This document shows positions 28,327-37,420 of a stretch of DNA of 64,000 bases, one piece after another (position 1 is the first letter of the stretch; each line of letters opens with the position of its first letter). Position numbers and translations under genes: made by a program. The notes beneath the pieces are model-generated. The model was given only the letters and a program-made list of their open reading frames with translations, was not told the origin of the DNA and did not search any database. Origin of the DNA: Desulfovibrio sp. JC022 (lineage in GTDB: Bacteria > Desulfobacterota > Desulfovibrionia > Desulfovibrionales > Desulfovibrionaceae); contig NZ_VOPZ01000006.1 of NCBI RefSeq assembly GCF_010470665.1, forward strand, positions 239,274-303,273. Direction: 5' to 3'.

Positions 28327-28412
28327 GCCTCCGGCGGCCCTGCCGGGGGCCTCAAACCCTTTTTGAAAAAAGGGTTTAAGGATCCCAAAAACTTTTATTA
28401 GGGCTTCGCCGC
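28327..28412 (+). repeat. Intergenic compound repeat, copy 6
   Basis: This full-length forward copy lies between nifK and the NifB paralogue. It has GCCTCCGGCGGCCCTGCCGG, the hairpin AAACCCTTTTT/AAAAAGGGTTT, CTTTTATTAGGGC and CTTCGCCGC. It is the closest to the apparent family consensus. Confidence 0.85.
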
Positions 28413-28428
28413 TTTTAAGGAGAAACCG

Positions 28429-29556
28429 ATGACTACCACCTCACATCCCTGTTTCGGACCCTCAGCCCGCGCTTCTGTAGCCCGCGTTCACCTTCCGGTT
28501 GCTCCCAGAACTTTTTGCCGCACCAACTTTGCTCCCATGACCAAGCAGCCGGCAGCCATCATGCCCGAAGATGCATTGAGCATGCTTGATGGGCTGATTG
28601 AGTCCGGCAAAAAAATCAAAGTTGTGGGCATTACCGGCCCCGGCGATCCGCTGGCAAATTTCGAAGCAACTTACAAGACCCTGAAGCTGGTCCACGATAA
28701 ATACCCGCGCATGTCCCTCTGCCTGACAACTCTGGGCATAAACGGTGCGGAATATGCCGCAAAACTGGCAGAACTCAAGATTTCCCACATTACTGTTCTG
28801 GTGGACGCGGCGGATTCAGCTACCGCCGAAAAAATCTATGCCTGGATTCGCCCGTCAACCAAGAACATCCCCCTGCCCGAAGCCGCCAAGCTGCTTATGA
28901 ATGAACAGGCCGCAGCCATCAAGGCATTCAAGGAAGCAGGGCTGACCGTGAAGGTCAACACAACAATTTACAACGAAAACATAGACCAGATCGAAAACAT
29001 CGCCATAGCCGTAAAGATGCTTAACGCGGACATCATGGGACTGACCCCCTTTATTCCAAATGAAGACAGCGAATTTTCAGCAGTGAGTGACGAGCAGATT
29101 GCGGAAGCCAGAACACTCGCCGCAAAACATATTGAACTCATGGAGCCGTGGCTCAGATGCGGATCATCCATCGAACTGGAGAAGCCGGTATCAAGTAACC
29201 TGCCCAAACCGAGTAAAAGCCGCCCTAATGTAGCGGTGGCAAGCTCCAGCGGTATGGATATCGACCTGCATCTGGGCCACGCCCATAAACTCATGATTTT
29301 CGGCCCCCGCGAAGATGGTCTGGCCTGCCTGCTGGAGACAAGAGAGGCCCCGGAACCGGGCGGCGGAAAATCCCGCTGGGAAAAACTGGCTGAAATGCTG
29401 AACGACTGCTTCGTATTACTCTGCTCCGCAGCCGGGGAGACCCCGAAAAAAGTGCTTGCCGCCAAAGGTATCAGGACAATCCAGACCGACGAAAACGTAG
29501 AAGGCACAGTGGACGTGCTCTACGGCGGCGGGAAAAAAGGCAAATGCAAGAAGTAA
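28429..29556 (+). CDS. Degenerate NifB paralogue (radical-SAM cysteines lost) with NifX-like domain
   Basis: The 375-residue protein aligns along its length with NifB (33389-34660). Both start with HPCF, share RVHLPVAP and the GPGDP motif, and end in a NifX/NafY-like domain (NVAVASSSGMDIDLHLGHAH). In NifB the radical-SAM cluster is held by C30, C34 and C37; the aligned residues here are T28, T32 and A35. The NifB Cys in GSCGR is Val, and of the CRRC pair only one Cys remains. It therefore cannot bind the SAM cluster and is unlikely to make NifB-co. Its place just after nifK suggests a binding or carrier role for a cofactor precursor, which is inference. SAM-domain decay without loss of frame implies selection for another function. 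Confidence 0.85.
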   Translation: MTTTSHPCFGPSARASVARVHLPVAPRTFCRTNFAPMTKQPAAIMPEDALSMLDGLIESGKKIKVVGITGPGDPLANFEATYKTLKLVHDKYPRMSLCLTTLGINGAEYAAKLAELKISHITVLVDAADSATAEKIYAWIRPSTKNIPLPEAAKLLMNEQAAAIKAFKEAGLTVKVNTTIYNENIDQIENIAIAVKMLNADIMGLTPFIPNEDSEFSAVSDEQIAEARTLAAKHIELMEPWLRCGSSIELEKPVSSNLPKPSKSRPNVAVASSSGMDIDLHLGHAHKLMIFGPREDGLACLLETREAPEPGGGKSRWEKLAEMLNDCFVLLCSAAGETPKKVLAAKGIRTIQTDENVEGTVDVLYGGGKKGKCKK

Positions 29557-29576
29557 TTAACAAGTCTTAACGCGAA

Positions 29577-29661
29577 GCGGCGAAGCCCTAATAAAAAGTT
29601 TTGGGATCCTTAAACCCTTTTCCCAAAAGGGTTTGAGGCCCCCGGCAGGGCCGCCGGAGGC
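29577..29661 (-). repeat. Intergenic compound repeat, copy 7
   Basis: This full-length inverted copy between the NifB paralogue and the ferredoxin gene contains AAACCCTTTTCCC/AAAAGGGTTT and GCAGGGCCGCCGGAGGC. It is almost identical to copy 8. Confidence 0.85.
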
Positions 29662-29688
29662 ATAATCAAATACGAGGAGATAAAAATT

Positions 29689-29991
29689 ATGGCTACCCCT
29701 GAAAGAATGATCATCTGTTGTCAGAGTTTCCGCGCTACGGGCGAACCCAAGGGTATCTGTCACAAGCAGACTGACGGTTTCCTGCAATACATCGAAGAAG
29801 AAACCATCGACCGTGGTCTGGACGCACTGGTGGTAGCCACCAGCTGTCTGAAGCAGTGTGATAACGGTCCCATCCTCGTGATCCAGCCGGAAAACTGGTG
29901 GTTCAAGGGTGTGGACTCAGAAGAAAAGATCGATGAAATCCTCGACGGCCTTGAAGACGGCGAGCCCTGTGCAGATTACCTGCTCGATTAA
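29689..29991 (+). CDS. Thioredoxin-like [2Fe-2S] ferredoxin
   Basis: The 100-residue protein belongs to the thioredoxin-fold [2Fe-2S] ferredoxins, like the Clostridium pasteurianum protein reported to interact with nitrogenase. Cluster ligands are expected in IICCQSFRATGEPKGIC at the N-terminus and TSCLKQCDNGPILVI in the middle, followed by the family PENWWFKGV segment. It lies within the nif operon and is preceded by GAGGAG. A likely role is electron or cluster delivery to the nitrogenase system, inferred from family and place. Confidence 0.88.
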   Translation: MATPERMIICCQSFRATGEPKGICHKQTDGFLQYIEEETIDRGLDALVVATSCLKQCDNGPILVIQPENWWFKGVDSEEKIDEILDGLEDGEPCADYLLD

Positions 29992-30061
29992 TTAAACAAA
30001 CGCAAAATCAACATTTCAAAGTTCACGCTTCTGGATTTTGGAAAACCATATGAGGGAGCAT

Positions 30062-30517
30062 ATGCCGACCACAGTTCATATACGTAACGCCAACTCTGCT
30101 GATCTGGTTCCCATGACCGATCTGCTGAAATCTCTGTTCTCCGTCGAGAAAGACTTTTCAGTGGATGGGAGCAGACAGCTGAATGGCCTCAAAATGCTGC
30201 TAGGCAATCCCCGGGCACGCATTCTGGTGGCGGAAGAACATGGTGAAGTGGTCGGCATGTGCACCGGTCAGATTGTAATCTCAACAGCTGAAGGCGGTCC
30301 GTCCATCCTCGTGGAAGACGTGGTTGTCCGCAGCGACAGGCAGGGGGCGGGAATCGGCTCACAACTCATGGAAGCCATTCTCGGATTCGCAGAAGAACAA
30401 AGAGCAACACGGCTGCAATTACTTGCAGACTGCGACAATACCCCGGCCCTGAAATTCTACCAAAAGATCGGCTGGAGCAACACAAGCCTGATCTGCCTTC
30501 GCAAGACGAACGCATAG
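30062..30517 (+). CDS. GNAT-family N-acetyltransferase in the nif operon
   Basis: The 151-residue protein has the GNAT fold, with VRSDRQGAGIGSQLME containing the acetyl-CoA pyrophosphate loop (RxxGxG/A), the preceding strand ILVEDVVV and the C-terminal NTPALKFYQKIGW. The start at 30062 follows GAGGGAG at 6-base spacing; ATGs at 30038 and 30050 precede that Shine-Dalgarno. It lies between the ferredoxin and nifE, separated from nifE by 15 bases, so it is cotranscribed. The acetylated substrate is unknown; protein acetylation of a Nif component is one possibility but nothing in the sequence shows it. Confidence 0.8.
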   Translation: MPTTVHIRNANSADLVPMTDLLKSLFSVEKDFSVDGSRQLNGLKMLLGNPRARILVAEEHGEVVGMCTGQIVISTAEGGPSILVEDVVVRSDRQGAGIGSQLMEAILGFAEEQRATRLQLLADCDNTPALKFYQKIGWSNTSLICLRKTNA

Positions 30518-30532
30518 CAACGGAGCAAAACA

Positions 30533-31897
30533 ATGAATGAATACACAATTTTAGAAGAACGCAAAGACCAGATCCACCGTACGGGCGAGGGAGCACTGGA
30601 CATGGCCTGCAACCGGGAATCGCTTGCCGGTGCAGTAAGCCAGAGAGCCTGTGTTTTCTGCGGTTCGCGGGTGGTGCTATACCCCATCGCAGACGCCCTG
30701 CATCTGGTTCACGGTCCCATCGGCTGTGCGGTCTACACTTGGGACATCCGCGGCGCGCTCTCCAGCGGCCCGGAACTGCACCGCCTCTCCTTTTCCACCG
30801 ACCTGCAGGAAACAGACGTTATCTTCGGCGGTGAAAAGAAGCTTGAAGCAGCCCTTGATGAACTCATCGACCGTCACAGCCCCAAGGCTGCATTCGTCTA
30901 CTCCACCTGCATTGTCGGCATCATCGGTGATGACCTTGAAGCGGTATGTAGAAAGATGAGCGAGAAGAAAGGAATTCCCGTACTTCCGGTCATGTCCGAA
31001 GGTTTCAAGGGCAGCAAGCGCGAAGGCTATCTCGCGGCCTGCAAAGCCATGTTCAAGCTGGTGGGCAACGAGGATGTATCCGATGTTTCCCCCCTTTCGG
31101 TAAACATCCTGGGCGACTTCAACCTTGCCGGGGAAATCTGGATCATCCGCGAATATTTCAAAAAGATGTGGGTGGAGGTCGTCGCCAACATCACCGGCGA
31201 CGGACGTGTGAAGGATATAGGACGCAGCCACGGCGCGGCCCTTAATCTTGTACAGTGTTCCGGGGCGACATTGGACTTGGCAAAAATGATGAAGGAGAAA
31301 TACGGCAAGCCATACATGCGCGTCTCCTACCTCGGCATCGAAGACATGGCCGATTCCCTCTATCAGGTTGCTGATTTCTTTAAGGATGTCGACCCGGACA
31401 TTGTCAAACGCACGGAAAATCTCGTGCGCGACGAACTCTCCAAGCTCATGCCCGAACTGGCCCGCATGCGCAAAGATCTCGAAGGCAAGAAAGTCGCCAT
31501 GTACGTGGGCGGTTCCTTTAAGGCTTTCTCCCTGCTCAAGGCTTTCCGCCATCTGGGTATGAAAGTGGTCATGGTCGGTTCCCAGACCGGAACCAAGGAA
31601 GATTACGCTGAACTGGAACGTATCTCCGATCCCGGCACCATCCTCGTGGATGACGCCAACCCGCTGGAACTTTCTGCATTCATCAAGGAAAAGGACGTGG
31701 ACATCTTTGTCGGCGGCGTAAAAGAACGCCCCATCGCCTTCAAGATGGGAGTGGGGTTCTGCGATCACAACCACGAGCGCAAGGAAGCCCTCGAAGGTTT
31801 CGAAGGCATGCTCAATTTCGCCCGCGAAATTCACGCCTCAGCAATGAGCCCGGTCTGGAACTTTGTACCTAGAAGATCGAAGAAAGCAGGAGAATAG
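30533..31897 (+). CDS. nifE: FeMo-cofactor scaffold protein NifE
   Basis: NifE with NifN forms the tetramer on which the NifB-co precursor matures into FeMo-cofactor. The 454-residue product resembles NifD and keeps three cluster cysteines (ACVFCGSRVVLYP, HGPIGCAVYTW, STCIVGIIGDD). It lacks the cofactor-ligand CHRS motif, which is why it is NifE and not a second NifD. ATG follows GGAGC. The nifN start lies 3 bases after its stop. Confidence 0.96.
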   Translation: MNEYTILEERKDQIHRTGEGALDMACNRESLAGAVSQRACVFCGSRVVLYPIADALHLVHGPIGCAVYTWDIRGALSSGPELHRLSFSTDLQETDVIFGGEKKLEAALDELIDRHSPKAAFVYSTCIVGIIGDDLEAVCRKMSEKKGIPVLPVMSEGFKGSKREGYLAACKAMFKLVGNEDVSDVSPLSVNILGDFNLAGEIWIIREYFKKMWVEVVANITGDGRVKDIGRSHGAALNLVQCSGATLDLAKMMKEKYGKPYMRVSYLGIEDMADSLYQVADFFKDVDPDIVKRTENLVRDELSKLMPELARMRKDLEGKKVAMYVGGSFKAFSLLKAFRHLGMKVVMVGSQTGTKEDYAELERISDPGTILVDDANPLELSAFIKEKDVDIFVGGVKERPIAFKMGVGFCDHNHERKEALEGFEGMLNFAREIHASAMSPVWNFVPRRSKKAGE

Positions 31898-31899
31898 CC

Positions 31900-33258
31900 A
31901 TGACTACTAAGAGTAAAAATTTTACATCGACCACTAATGCCTGCAAACTTTGTACGCCGTTAGGTGCATCTCTGGCCTTTCGCGGCGTTGAAGGCTCCAT
32001 ACCTTTCCTGCACGGCTCGCAGGGCTGCGCTACTTACATGCGCCGTTACGTGATCAGCCATTTTCGTGAGCCTGTGGATATTGCTTCTTCAGCTCTGGGT
32101 GAAAAGCACGCTGTATACGGCGGCGGCCCGAACCTGAAAAAGGGCATCCTCAATGTTATGAAAAAATACGAGCCGAAAATCGTGGGCGTGGCGACCACCT
32201 GCCTCACCGAAACAATCGGCGATGATGTTCCCATGTATCTCAATGAATTCAATAAAGAATTCGGCGACCTCGACCTGCCGGATATCGTGCAGGTTTCCAC
32301 ACCTAGCTACAACGGCACCCACATGGACGGTTGGCACGGCGCAGTGCGTTCCATGGTCGAACAGCTCTGCACTGAAAAAGCGGAAGACGACGGACACGTA
32401 AACATCCTGCCCAACATGGTTTCCTGTGAAGATGTGCGTCACCTCTTCGATATTTGTGAAGATTTCGGCCTGAAGGCGACCATCCTGCCCGATATTTCCG
32501 AAACCCTCGATGGCCCGGCACTGGAGGATTACGTGAAAATCCCCGTCGGCGGTACTCCGGTTGAGGACATTAAAAAGATGTCCGGCGCGGCAGCAACCAT
32601 CGAACTGGGCCGCTGTGTTCCCGCCAAGAGCGGCGGAACCAGCCTTGCAGAGCGGTTCGGTGTAGCCAACCACCGCATCGGCCTGCCCATGGGCCTGCGT
32701 GAATCCGATATTTTCTTCGAAACTCTCGAAGCTGTTTCCGGCAAAAAGATGCCCGCCCGTTACGAACGCGAACGGGGCCGGCTCATCGATGCTTACGTGG
32801 ACGGACACAAATACATTTTCGGCAAGCGGGCCGTTGTTTACGGCGAGGAAGACCTCGTTACCGGACTGTGCGCTTTTCTGGCCGAGATCGGCGTGGACGT
32901 GGTCCTTGCCGGGTCCGGAGCAAAAAAAAAAGGCATGGCTGAAGCCATCTCCGCAGTAACCGAGGGCGTAGGCCGGACCACCCCGGAAATCCACGAAGGA
33001 GTTGATTTCCACGACATCGCCGAACGGGCCGGGGAACTGAAACCGGACCTGCTCATCGGTCATTCCAAGGGCTACCGCTACGCCAAGGTATGGGGAATCC
33101 CGCTCATCCGGCTCGGTTTTCCTGTACATGACCGCTTCGGCGGGCAGCGCATCCCGACGCTGGGCTATCGCGGAACGCAGCACCTTTTCGACCGCATAGT
33201 CAACGCAATGCTCGAAAAGAAACAGGCCGATAACCCTGTCGGCTATGGCTATATGTAA
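31900..33258 (+). CDS. nifN: FeMo-cofactor scaffold protein NifN
   Basis: NifN is the NifK-like partner of NifE in the cofactor-assembly scaffold. The 452-residue product has TNACKLCTPLGASLAF near the N-terminus, the HGSQGCATYMRR motif and ATTCLTETIGDD. The C-terminal region GFPVHDRFGGQRIPTLGYRG matches the NifK/NifN family. It is tightly spaced after nifE. No separate nifX follows; NifX-like domains are instead fused to NifB and to the degenerate paralogue. Confidence 0.95.
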   Translation: MTTKSKNFTSTTNACKLCTPLGASLAFRGVEGSIPFLHGSQGCATYMRRYVISHFREPVDIASSALGEKHAVYGGGPNLKKGILNVMKKYEPKIVGVATTCLTETIGDDVPMYLNEFNKEFGDLDLPDIVQVSTPSYNGTHMDGWHGAVRSMVEQLCTEKAEDDGHVNILPNMVSCEDVRHLFDICEDFGLKATILPDISETLDGPALEDYVKIPVGGTPVEDIKKMSGAAATIELGRCVPAKSGGTSLAERFGVANHRIGLPMGLRESDIFFETLEAVSGKKMPARYERERGRLIDAYVDGHKYIFGKRAVVYGEEDLVTGLCAFLAEIGVDVVLAGSGAKKKGMAEAISAVTEGVGRTTPEIHEGVDFHDIAERAGELKPDLLIGHSKGYRYAKVWGIPLIRLGFPVHDRFGGQRIPTLGYRGTQHLFDRIVNAMLEKKQADNPVGYGYM

Positions 33259-33285
33259 GAAATAAAGGACTATTTAATAACACCA

Positions 33286-33370
33286 GCGGCGAAGCCCTAA
33301 TAAAAAGTTTTGGGATTCTTAAACCCTTTTCCCAAAAGGGTTTAAGGCTCCCGGCAGGGCCGCCGGAGGC
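33286..33370 (-). repeat. Intergenic compound repeat, copy 8
   Basis: This full-length inverted copy between nifN and nifB is near-identical to copy 7. It reads GCGGCGAAGCCCTAATAAAA, then TTTTGGGATTC, the AAACCC hairpin and GCAGGGCCGCCGGAGGC. Confidence 0.85.
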
Positions 33371-33388
33371 ATAACAGGGAGATATATC

Positions 33389-34660
33389 ATGAAAAAAGAT
33401 ACCACCAAACATCCGTGTTTTAACAAAGAAACCGCAGGTTCCTGTGGACGTGTACATCTCCCGGTAGCCCCCAAGTGCAACATTCAGTGTAACTACTGCA
33501 ATCGTAAATACGACTGCGTGAACGAATCGCGCCCCGGCGTGACCAGCGGTGTGCTCAAACCTTTTCAGGCTGCGGAATATATGGACGCAGTGCTGAAAAA
33601 AGAACCGCGTATCACCGTGGCGGGTATCGCAGGACCGGGCGACCCTTTTGCCAATCCGGAAGAGACTCTGGAAACCATGCGGCTGCTCAATAAAAAGCAT
33701 CCCCATTTGATCTTCTGCCTGTCATCCAACGGCATGGGCATCCTGCCTTATCTGGATGACCTGAAGGCACTGGGCGTATCCCATGTGACTATCACCATCA
33801 ACGCGGTTGACCCGAAAATCGGGGCTAAAATTTATTCCTGGGTCAAGGCCGGCAAGGTTGTGTACCGTGGCGAAAAAGGCGCGAAGGTCCTGCTGGAACG
33901 CCAGCTTGCAGCCATTAAAGGGCTGAAAGAACGTGGCATTACCGTGAAGGTTAACTCCATTGTCATTCCCGGAATCAACGACCAGCACATTGCGGAAGTG
34001 GCCCGCGTGGCAGCGGAACTTGGCACGGACATTCAGAACATGATCCCGCTCAAGCCCACTGCGGATACCCTTTTTGCTGATTTTGAAGAGCCGGACCATA
34101 AAATGATTAACTCTCTGCGCAAGGAAGCGGGGGGAACCATTGAACAGATGACCCACTGCCGCCGCTGCCGCGCAGATGCTGTGGGACTGCTGGGTGATGA
34201 TAAATCCGTGGCTTTTTGTGGCACCTTAAAATCCTGTTCCGAGCTGAAACCCATTGATGTGAAAGGACCACGCCCATACGTGGCGGTTGCTTCCCGCGAA
34301 GGCATGCTGGTCAATCAGCATCTCGGTGAAGCCCGTGAATTCCACATCTGGGCCAAGGACGGCGATGGCGACTTCAAACTGGTGGAGAAACGGCCCGCTC
34401 CCAAGGCCGGATGCGGTCCGCAGCGTTGGACCGAGCTTGCGACAACCCTCAGTGACTGTCGCGCGGTGCTTGCGGCGGCCATCGGGGAAACTCCGCAGGC
34501 AAAACTGGCTGAAAACGGCGTGGAACCGCACGTGATCGGCGGGTTCATCGAAGACGCACTGCGTACTATCTACAACGGCGGGGATATGGATATCCATAAA
34601 GGACGGCGCGGCTCTATTGCTGATGCCTGCTGCACCGGAACCGGCACCAAGTGCGGATAA
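33389..34660 (+). CDS. nifB: Nitrogenase cofactor maturase NifB (radical SAM, NifX fusion)
   Basis: NifB fuses two [4Fe-4S] clusters and inserts carbide to make NifB-co, the FeMo-cofactor core. The 423-residue product has the radical-SAM motif CNIQCNYC (C30, C34, C37), the N-terminal HPCF and GSCGR motifs, GIAGPGDP and the CRRC pair used to bind precursor clusters. A NifX-like domain (about residues 295-400, PYVAVASREGMLVNQHLGEA) is fused at the C-terminus, followed by a Cys-rich tail (DACCTGTGTKCG). It is the last gene of the nif operon; a strong hairpin follows about 75 bases downstream. Confidence 0.97.
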   Translation: MKKDTTKHPCFNKETAGSCGRVHLPVAPKCNIQCNYCNRKYDCVNESRPGVTSGVLKPFQAAEYMDAVLKKEPRITVAGIAGPGDPFANPEETLETMRLLNKKHPHLIFCLSSNGMGILPYLDDLKALGVSHVTITINAVDPKIGAKIYSWVKAGKVVYRGEKGAKVLLERQLAAIKGLKERGITVKVNSIVIPGINDQHIAEVARVAAELGTDIQNMIPLKPTADTLFADFEEPDHKMINSLRKEAGGTIEQMTHCRRCRADAVGLLGDDKSVAFCGTLKSCSELKPIDVKGPRPYVAVASREGMLVNQHLGEAREFHIWAKDGDGDFKLVEKRPAPKAGCGPQRWTELATTLSDCRAVLAAAIGETPQAKLAENGVEPHVIGGFIEDALRTIYNGGDMDIHKGRRGSIADACCTGTGTKCG

Positions 34661-34700
34661 AAATTCTGTCCATAAACAGCTATCTGCAATAAAATAAAAT

Positions 34701-34727
34701 TTTATAGAAATGCTCCGTTTCTATAAA
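34701..34727. other. AT-rich perfect hairpin after nifB
   Basis: TTTATAGAAA and TTTCTATAAA form a 10-bp inverted repeat around TGCTCCG, just upstream of the GC-rich terminator. It may be part of a tandem 3'-end structure or a protein site. Confidence 0.4.
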
Positions 34728-34736
34728 TTACACTGT

Positions 34737-34770
34737 GAAGCCCCGGCAAAGTTGCTCTTGCCGGGGCTTC
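34737..34770 (+). terminator. Terminator of the nif operon
   Basis: GAAGCCCCGGCAA and TTGCCGGGGCTTC form a perfect 13-bp stem with an 8-base loop. The tail TCCCTTG is not a pure T-run, so termination may be incomplete. Confidence 0.65.
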
Positions 34771-34873
34771 TCCCTTGATAGTCAGAACAAAGTTCAAATA
34801 TCCTCTGCTCCACTATCTGGCAAAATTTTGTAAAACCGATTATGTTTGACAAAACCCAGATTGGAGCACTCAA

Positions 34874-35737
34874 ATGAAAATGACCGCGAAAACCGTACTT
34901 CTATTCTTTATACTAACCCTTTTCAGTATCACCTCCGCCAGTGCCGATGAGGTAGCCAAAGGGGTCAACTGCCCTCCCGGATGGAGCGATAACCAAGTTG
35001 CCCGCGGAGATAACCGGGTAAAGCAATGCATATCCCCGTCACTTGATTCCAGTGTGGAACTTTATGTCACTCCCGGTAAAAAGATTCCGTTGGAGAAACT
35101 GCTTGATAATTGGATTACCGCCCTTAAACAGCAGGGCTTTCCATTGCAGAATAAGATTTCCGAAACCAAAGGACATGTCTCCGGTGCCCCTGCAATTTTC
35201 CGTGAATATGAAGGAAAAGCAGACGGCAGGACATTTGAATCACTGCTGGCAGCCAGTAGCCATAATGGAGTGAATTACATCTTTCAGGGCCGTTATCCCG
35301 ATGATGACCGCGAAGCCGAACAGCTGGTCAGGCACTCTCTGACCACATGGAATTTCCCCGAAGACACAGCCAAGGAAGACACCCCGTATGATTCCCCGAA
35401 ACAAGCCGGAACCAGCGGCAGCTTCAAAAATATAGGTGGTTGCTGGGCCTGGGGACTCTGGAAAGCACCCTCCGGTGCTTCAGTGGTCATCCTGCCCGAC
35501 GGACGGGCCATTTTTGACGGGCAGATTCTCAGGCACTGGCGGCCTACAGATGAAGAGGGAACGATAGTCATGGAAATCCCCATCAAATGGGGCGGAGGCA
35601 GTGCCATCTGGACTCACCCGGAAGGACGTCATGACGTAATTATTCAGGTGGAATTTCCAGAAGCGCGGCAGATTCTACTGCGCGATTCATGGGAATACAG
35701 CTACAAAGGCAAGGCTTTCAAAGCCTGCCATCACTAG
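34874..35737 (+). CDS. Secreted protein of unknown function next to the nif cluster
   Basis: I do not recognise a family for this 287-residue protein. It has a clear signal peptide (TVLLFFILTLFSITSASA, cleavage near residue 24), so it is periplasmic or exported. A first region (about 30-170) includes EKLLDNWITALKQQGFP and VNYIFQGRYPDDDREAEQLV. The second region (about 180-287) holds GGCWAWGLWKAPSGASVVILPDGR and repeated Trp-rich beta strands. Two Cys lie near the start (VNCPPG, KQCISP) and two in the second region, which could form disulfides. It lies between the nif terminator and nifA and ends in its own strong terminator. Confidence 0.65.
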   Translation: MKMTAKTVLLFFILTLFSITSASADEVAKGVNCPPGWSDNQVARGDNRVKQCISPSLDSSVELYVTPGKKIPLEKLLDNWITALKQQGFPLQNKISETKGHVSGAPAIFREYEGKADGRTFESLLAASSHNGVNYIFQGRYPDDDREAEQLVRHSLTTWNFPEDTAKEDTPYDSPKQAGTSGSFKNIGGCWAWGLWKAPSGASVVILPDGRAIFDGQILRHWRPTDEEGTIVMEIPIKWGGGSAIWTHPEGRHDVIIQVEFPEARQILLRDSWEYSYKGKAFKACHH

Positions 35738-35741
35738 GAAA

Positions 35742-35780
35742 AAAGAGGCTTTCCACCCGACGTGGAAAGCCTCTTTTTTT
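35742..35780. terminator. Bidirectional terminator between secreted protein gene and nifA
   Basis: AAAGAGGCTTTCCAC and GTGGAAAGCCTCTTT form a 15-bp stem, with a T-run after it on the plus strand and an A-run before it. It can therefore serve both converging genes. Confidence 0.85.
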
Positions 35781-35824
35781 TAACCGCAATCTCGATGATC
35801 GCGGACTAGCCAGTCAGGAAATTT

Positions 35825-37420
35825 TTAACCTTTCTTCATACGCCTAAGCCGCGCCCGCCCTTCGGCGATCATGGATTCAAGACCGTAACGCTTAACCCGG
35901 TAGCCCATCTGACGAGCAGAAAGGCCAAGAGTTTCTGCGGCCTTGTACTGAATCCAGCCGCTACGTTCCAGAGCGGCGACAACTTCATTACGCTCCACTT
36001 CCTTGAGCGAGGTGCAATGAGGAAGAGCATCGTTTGAAGCAGGAACGCTGACTTCTCCATCAGAACTGTTGGAGACTCCACGCTGGCCCGGAGCAAGATA
36101 GGATTTAAGAAATTCAAGGGTAATATATTCGGAGTCGGACATGATAACCAGCCGCTCCAACAGATTCTGCATCTCACGAACATTGCCCGGCCAATCGTAA
36201 ATCATAAGCGAATCAAGAGCCGCCGGGGTAAAAAACATTTTTCGACCATAATCCTCAGCCATTTTCTGGATGAAATAATTGAGCAGCCCGGTGATGTCCT
36301 CTTTGCGTTCCCGCAAGGGCGGCACGGTGATGGGAAAAATATTCAAGCGGTAATAGAGATCCAGCCGGAATTCATTGCGCTCCACCAACAACCCGAGGTC
36401 GCGGTTGGTGGCCGCAAGGATACGCACATCAATATTGCGAGTCTTGTTTGAACCGATCCTTTCCAGCTCTTTTTCCTGTAAGACCCGCAAAAGCTTGGCC
36501 TGTAGGCTCATGGGAAATTCCCCGATCTCATCAAGAAAAATTGTCCCGCCGTCAGCCTCTTCAAAACGGCCCGGACGAGTGGAAGCCGCACCGGTAAAAG
36601 ATCCTTTTTCATGACCGAATAATTCGGACTCAAGAAGATTTTCCGGGATGGAAGCACAGTTAACCTTGATAAAAGGGTGCCTTGCGCGATCTGAAAGTTC
36701 GTGGATGATCTTGGCCATGAGCGTCTTGCCCACACCGGATTCACCGAGCAGCAACACTGTGGCCTTGGTGGGTGCCACTTTTTCAAGTTGCCGCTGGACC
36801 TCAACCATGGCTGAACTCTGCCCGACAATGTAGAGGCCCTTTGTTTTTTTGGAAATCTGGTACTTTAAAGAAGTATTCTCACGCTTGAGGGCAGCCTCAC
36901 GTTCCATGATCTTCTCGTTGAGACTTATAAACTGACCGATGAGCGTAGCCACGATCTTCAGGAAATCAACATCCTCTTCCGCAGCGACATGATCACCGAA
37001 GATACGATCCACATTGAGAACACCGATGGGGTCGCTGTGAAGAATAATCGGCACACCGATGAATCCGGTTTTAGCGCGCTCAATCTTGCGGGCTCCGGTT
37101 TTATCAAGGAAAAGCGGCTCCTTACTGATATCCGGCACATAATAAGACTCCCCGGTCTGGAAAATACGCCCAGTGACCCCTTCATCAAGGCGGTAAACCC
37201 CGCGCTGTTTTTCCTCAAGGGACAAACCATACGAGGCATTGATTGAAAGCTGTTTTGTTTCCGGGTCGTAAAGGGTCACTGTCGCCCGCTTCATGCTCAG
37301 GTTCTCCGAAAGAATACTAAGCACACCGTCAAGTGCGGACTCCAGATCAAGAGCCTGCTCAATGGCCTGACAAATGGCCAGCAGCGCGGAAAGTTTCAAT
37401 CCATGCAGTGAAGGATACAT
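35825..37420 (-). CDS. nifA: Nif-specific sigma54 activator NifA
   Basis: NifA is a bacterial enhancer-binding protein that activates sigma54 promoters of nif genes. The 531-residue product has a GAF domain (about 20-175), the AAA+ domain (about 200-435) with GESGVGKT (Walker A), [15 protein letters not shown] (a GSFTGA form of the sigma54-contact loop), [13 protein letters not shown] (Walker B), and a C-terminal Fis-type HTH ([20 protein letters not shown]). The linker between AAA+ and HTH has only one Cys, so the Cys motif of oxygen-sensitive rhizobial NifA is absent, and no nifL is nearby. PII proteins could be the signal, which is inference. No clear Shine-Dalgarno precedes the ATG at 37420. 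Confidence 0.93.
   Translation of the reverse strand: MYPSLHGLKLSALLAICQAIEQALDLESALDGVLSILSENLSMKRATVTLYDPETKQLSINASYGLSLEEKQRGVYRLDEGVTGRIFQTGESYYVPDISKEPLFLDKTGARKIERAKTGFIGVPIILHSDPIGVLNVDRIFGDHVAAEEDVDFLKIVATLIGQFISLNEKIMEREAALKRENTSLKYQISKKTKGLYIVGQSSAMVEVQRQLEKVAPTKATVLLLGESGVGKTLMAKIIHELSDRARHPFIKVNCASIPENLLESELFGHEKGSFTGAASTRPGRFEEADGGTIFLDEIGEFPMSLQAKLLRVLQEKELERIGSNKTRNIDVRILAATNRDLGLLVERNEFRLDLYYRLNIFPITVPPLRERKEDITGLLNYFIQKMAEDYGRKMFFTPAALDSLMIYDWPGNVREMQNLLERLVIMSDSEYITLEFLKSYLAPGQRGVSNSSDGEVSVPASNDALPHCTSLKEVERNEVVAALERSGWIQYKAAETLGLSARQMGYRVKRYGLESMIAEGRARLRRMKKG

Noticed and set aside
29557..29787. A peptide around GGPAGGLKPFWEKGLRIPKL that recurs at 33.3 kb
   Set aside because: It is the translation of repeat copies 7 and 8, not a conserved small protein.
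30677..31834. Long minus-strand open frame opposite nifE (385 codons)
   Set aside because: It is antisense to a certain gene and its composition mirrors nifE codon use; no Shine-Dalgarno or family pattern.
32089..33183. Long minus-strand open frame opposite nifN
   Set aside because: Shadow of nifN; no recognisable domain.
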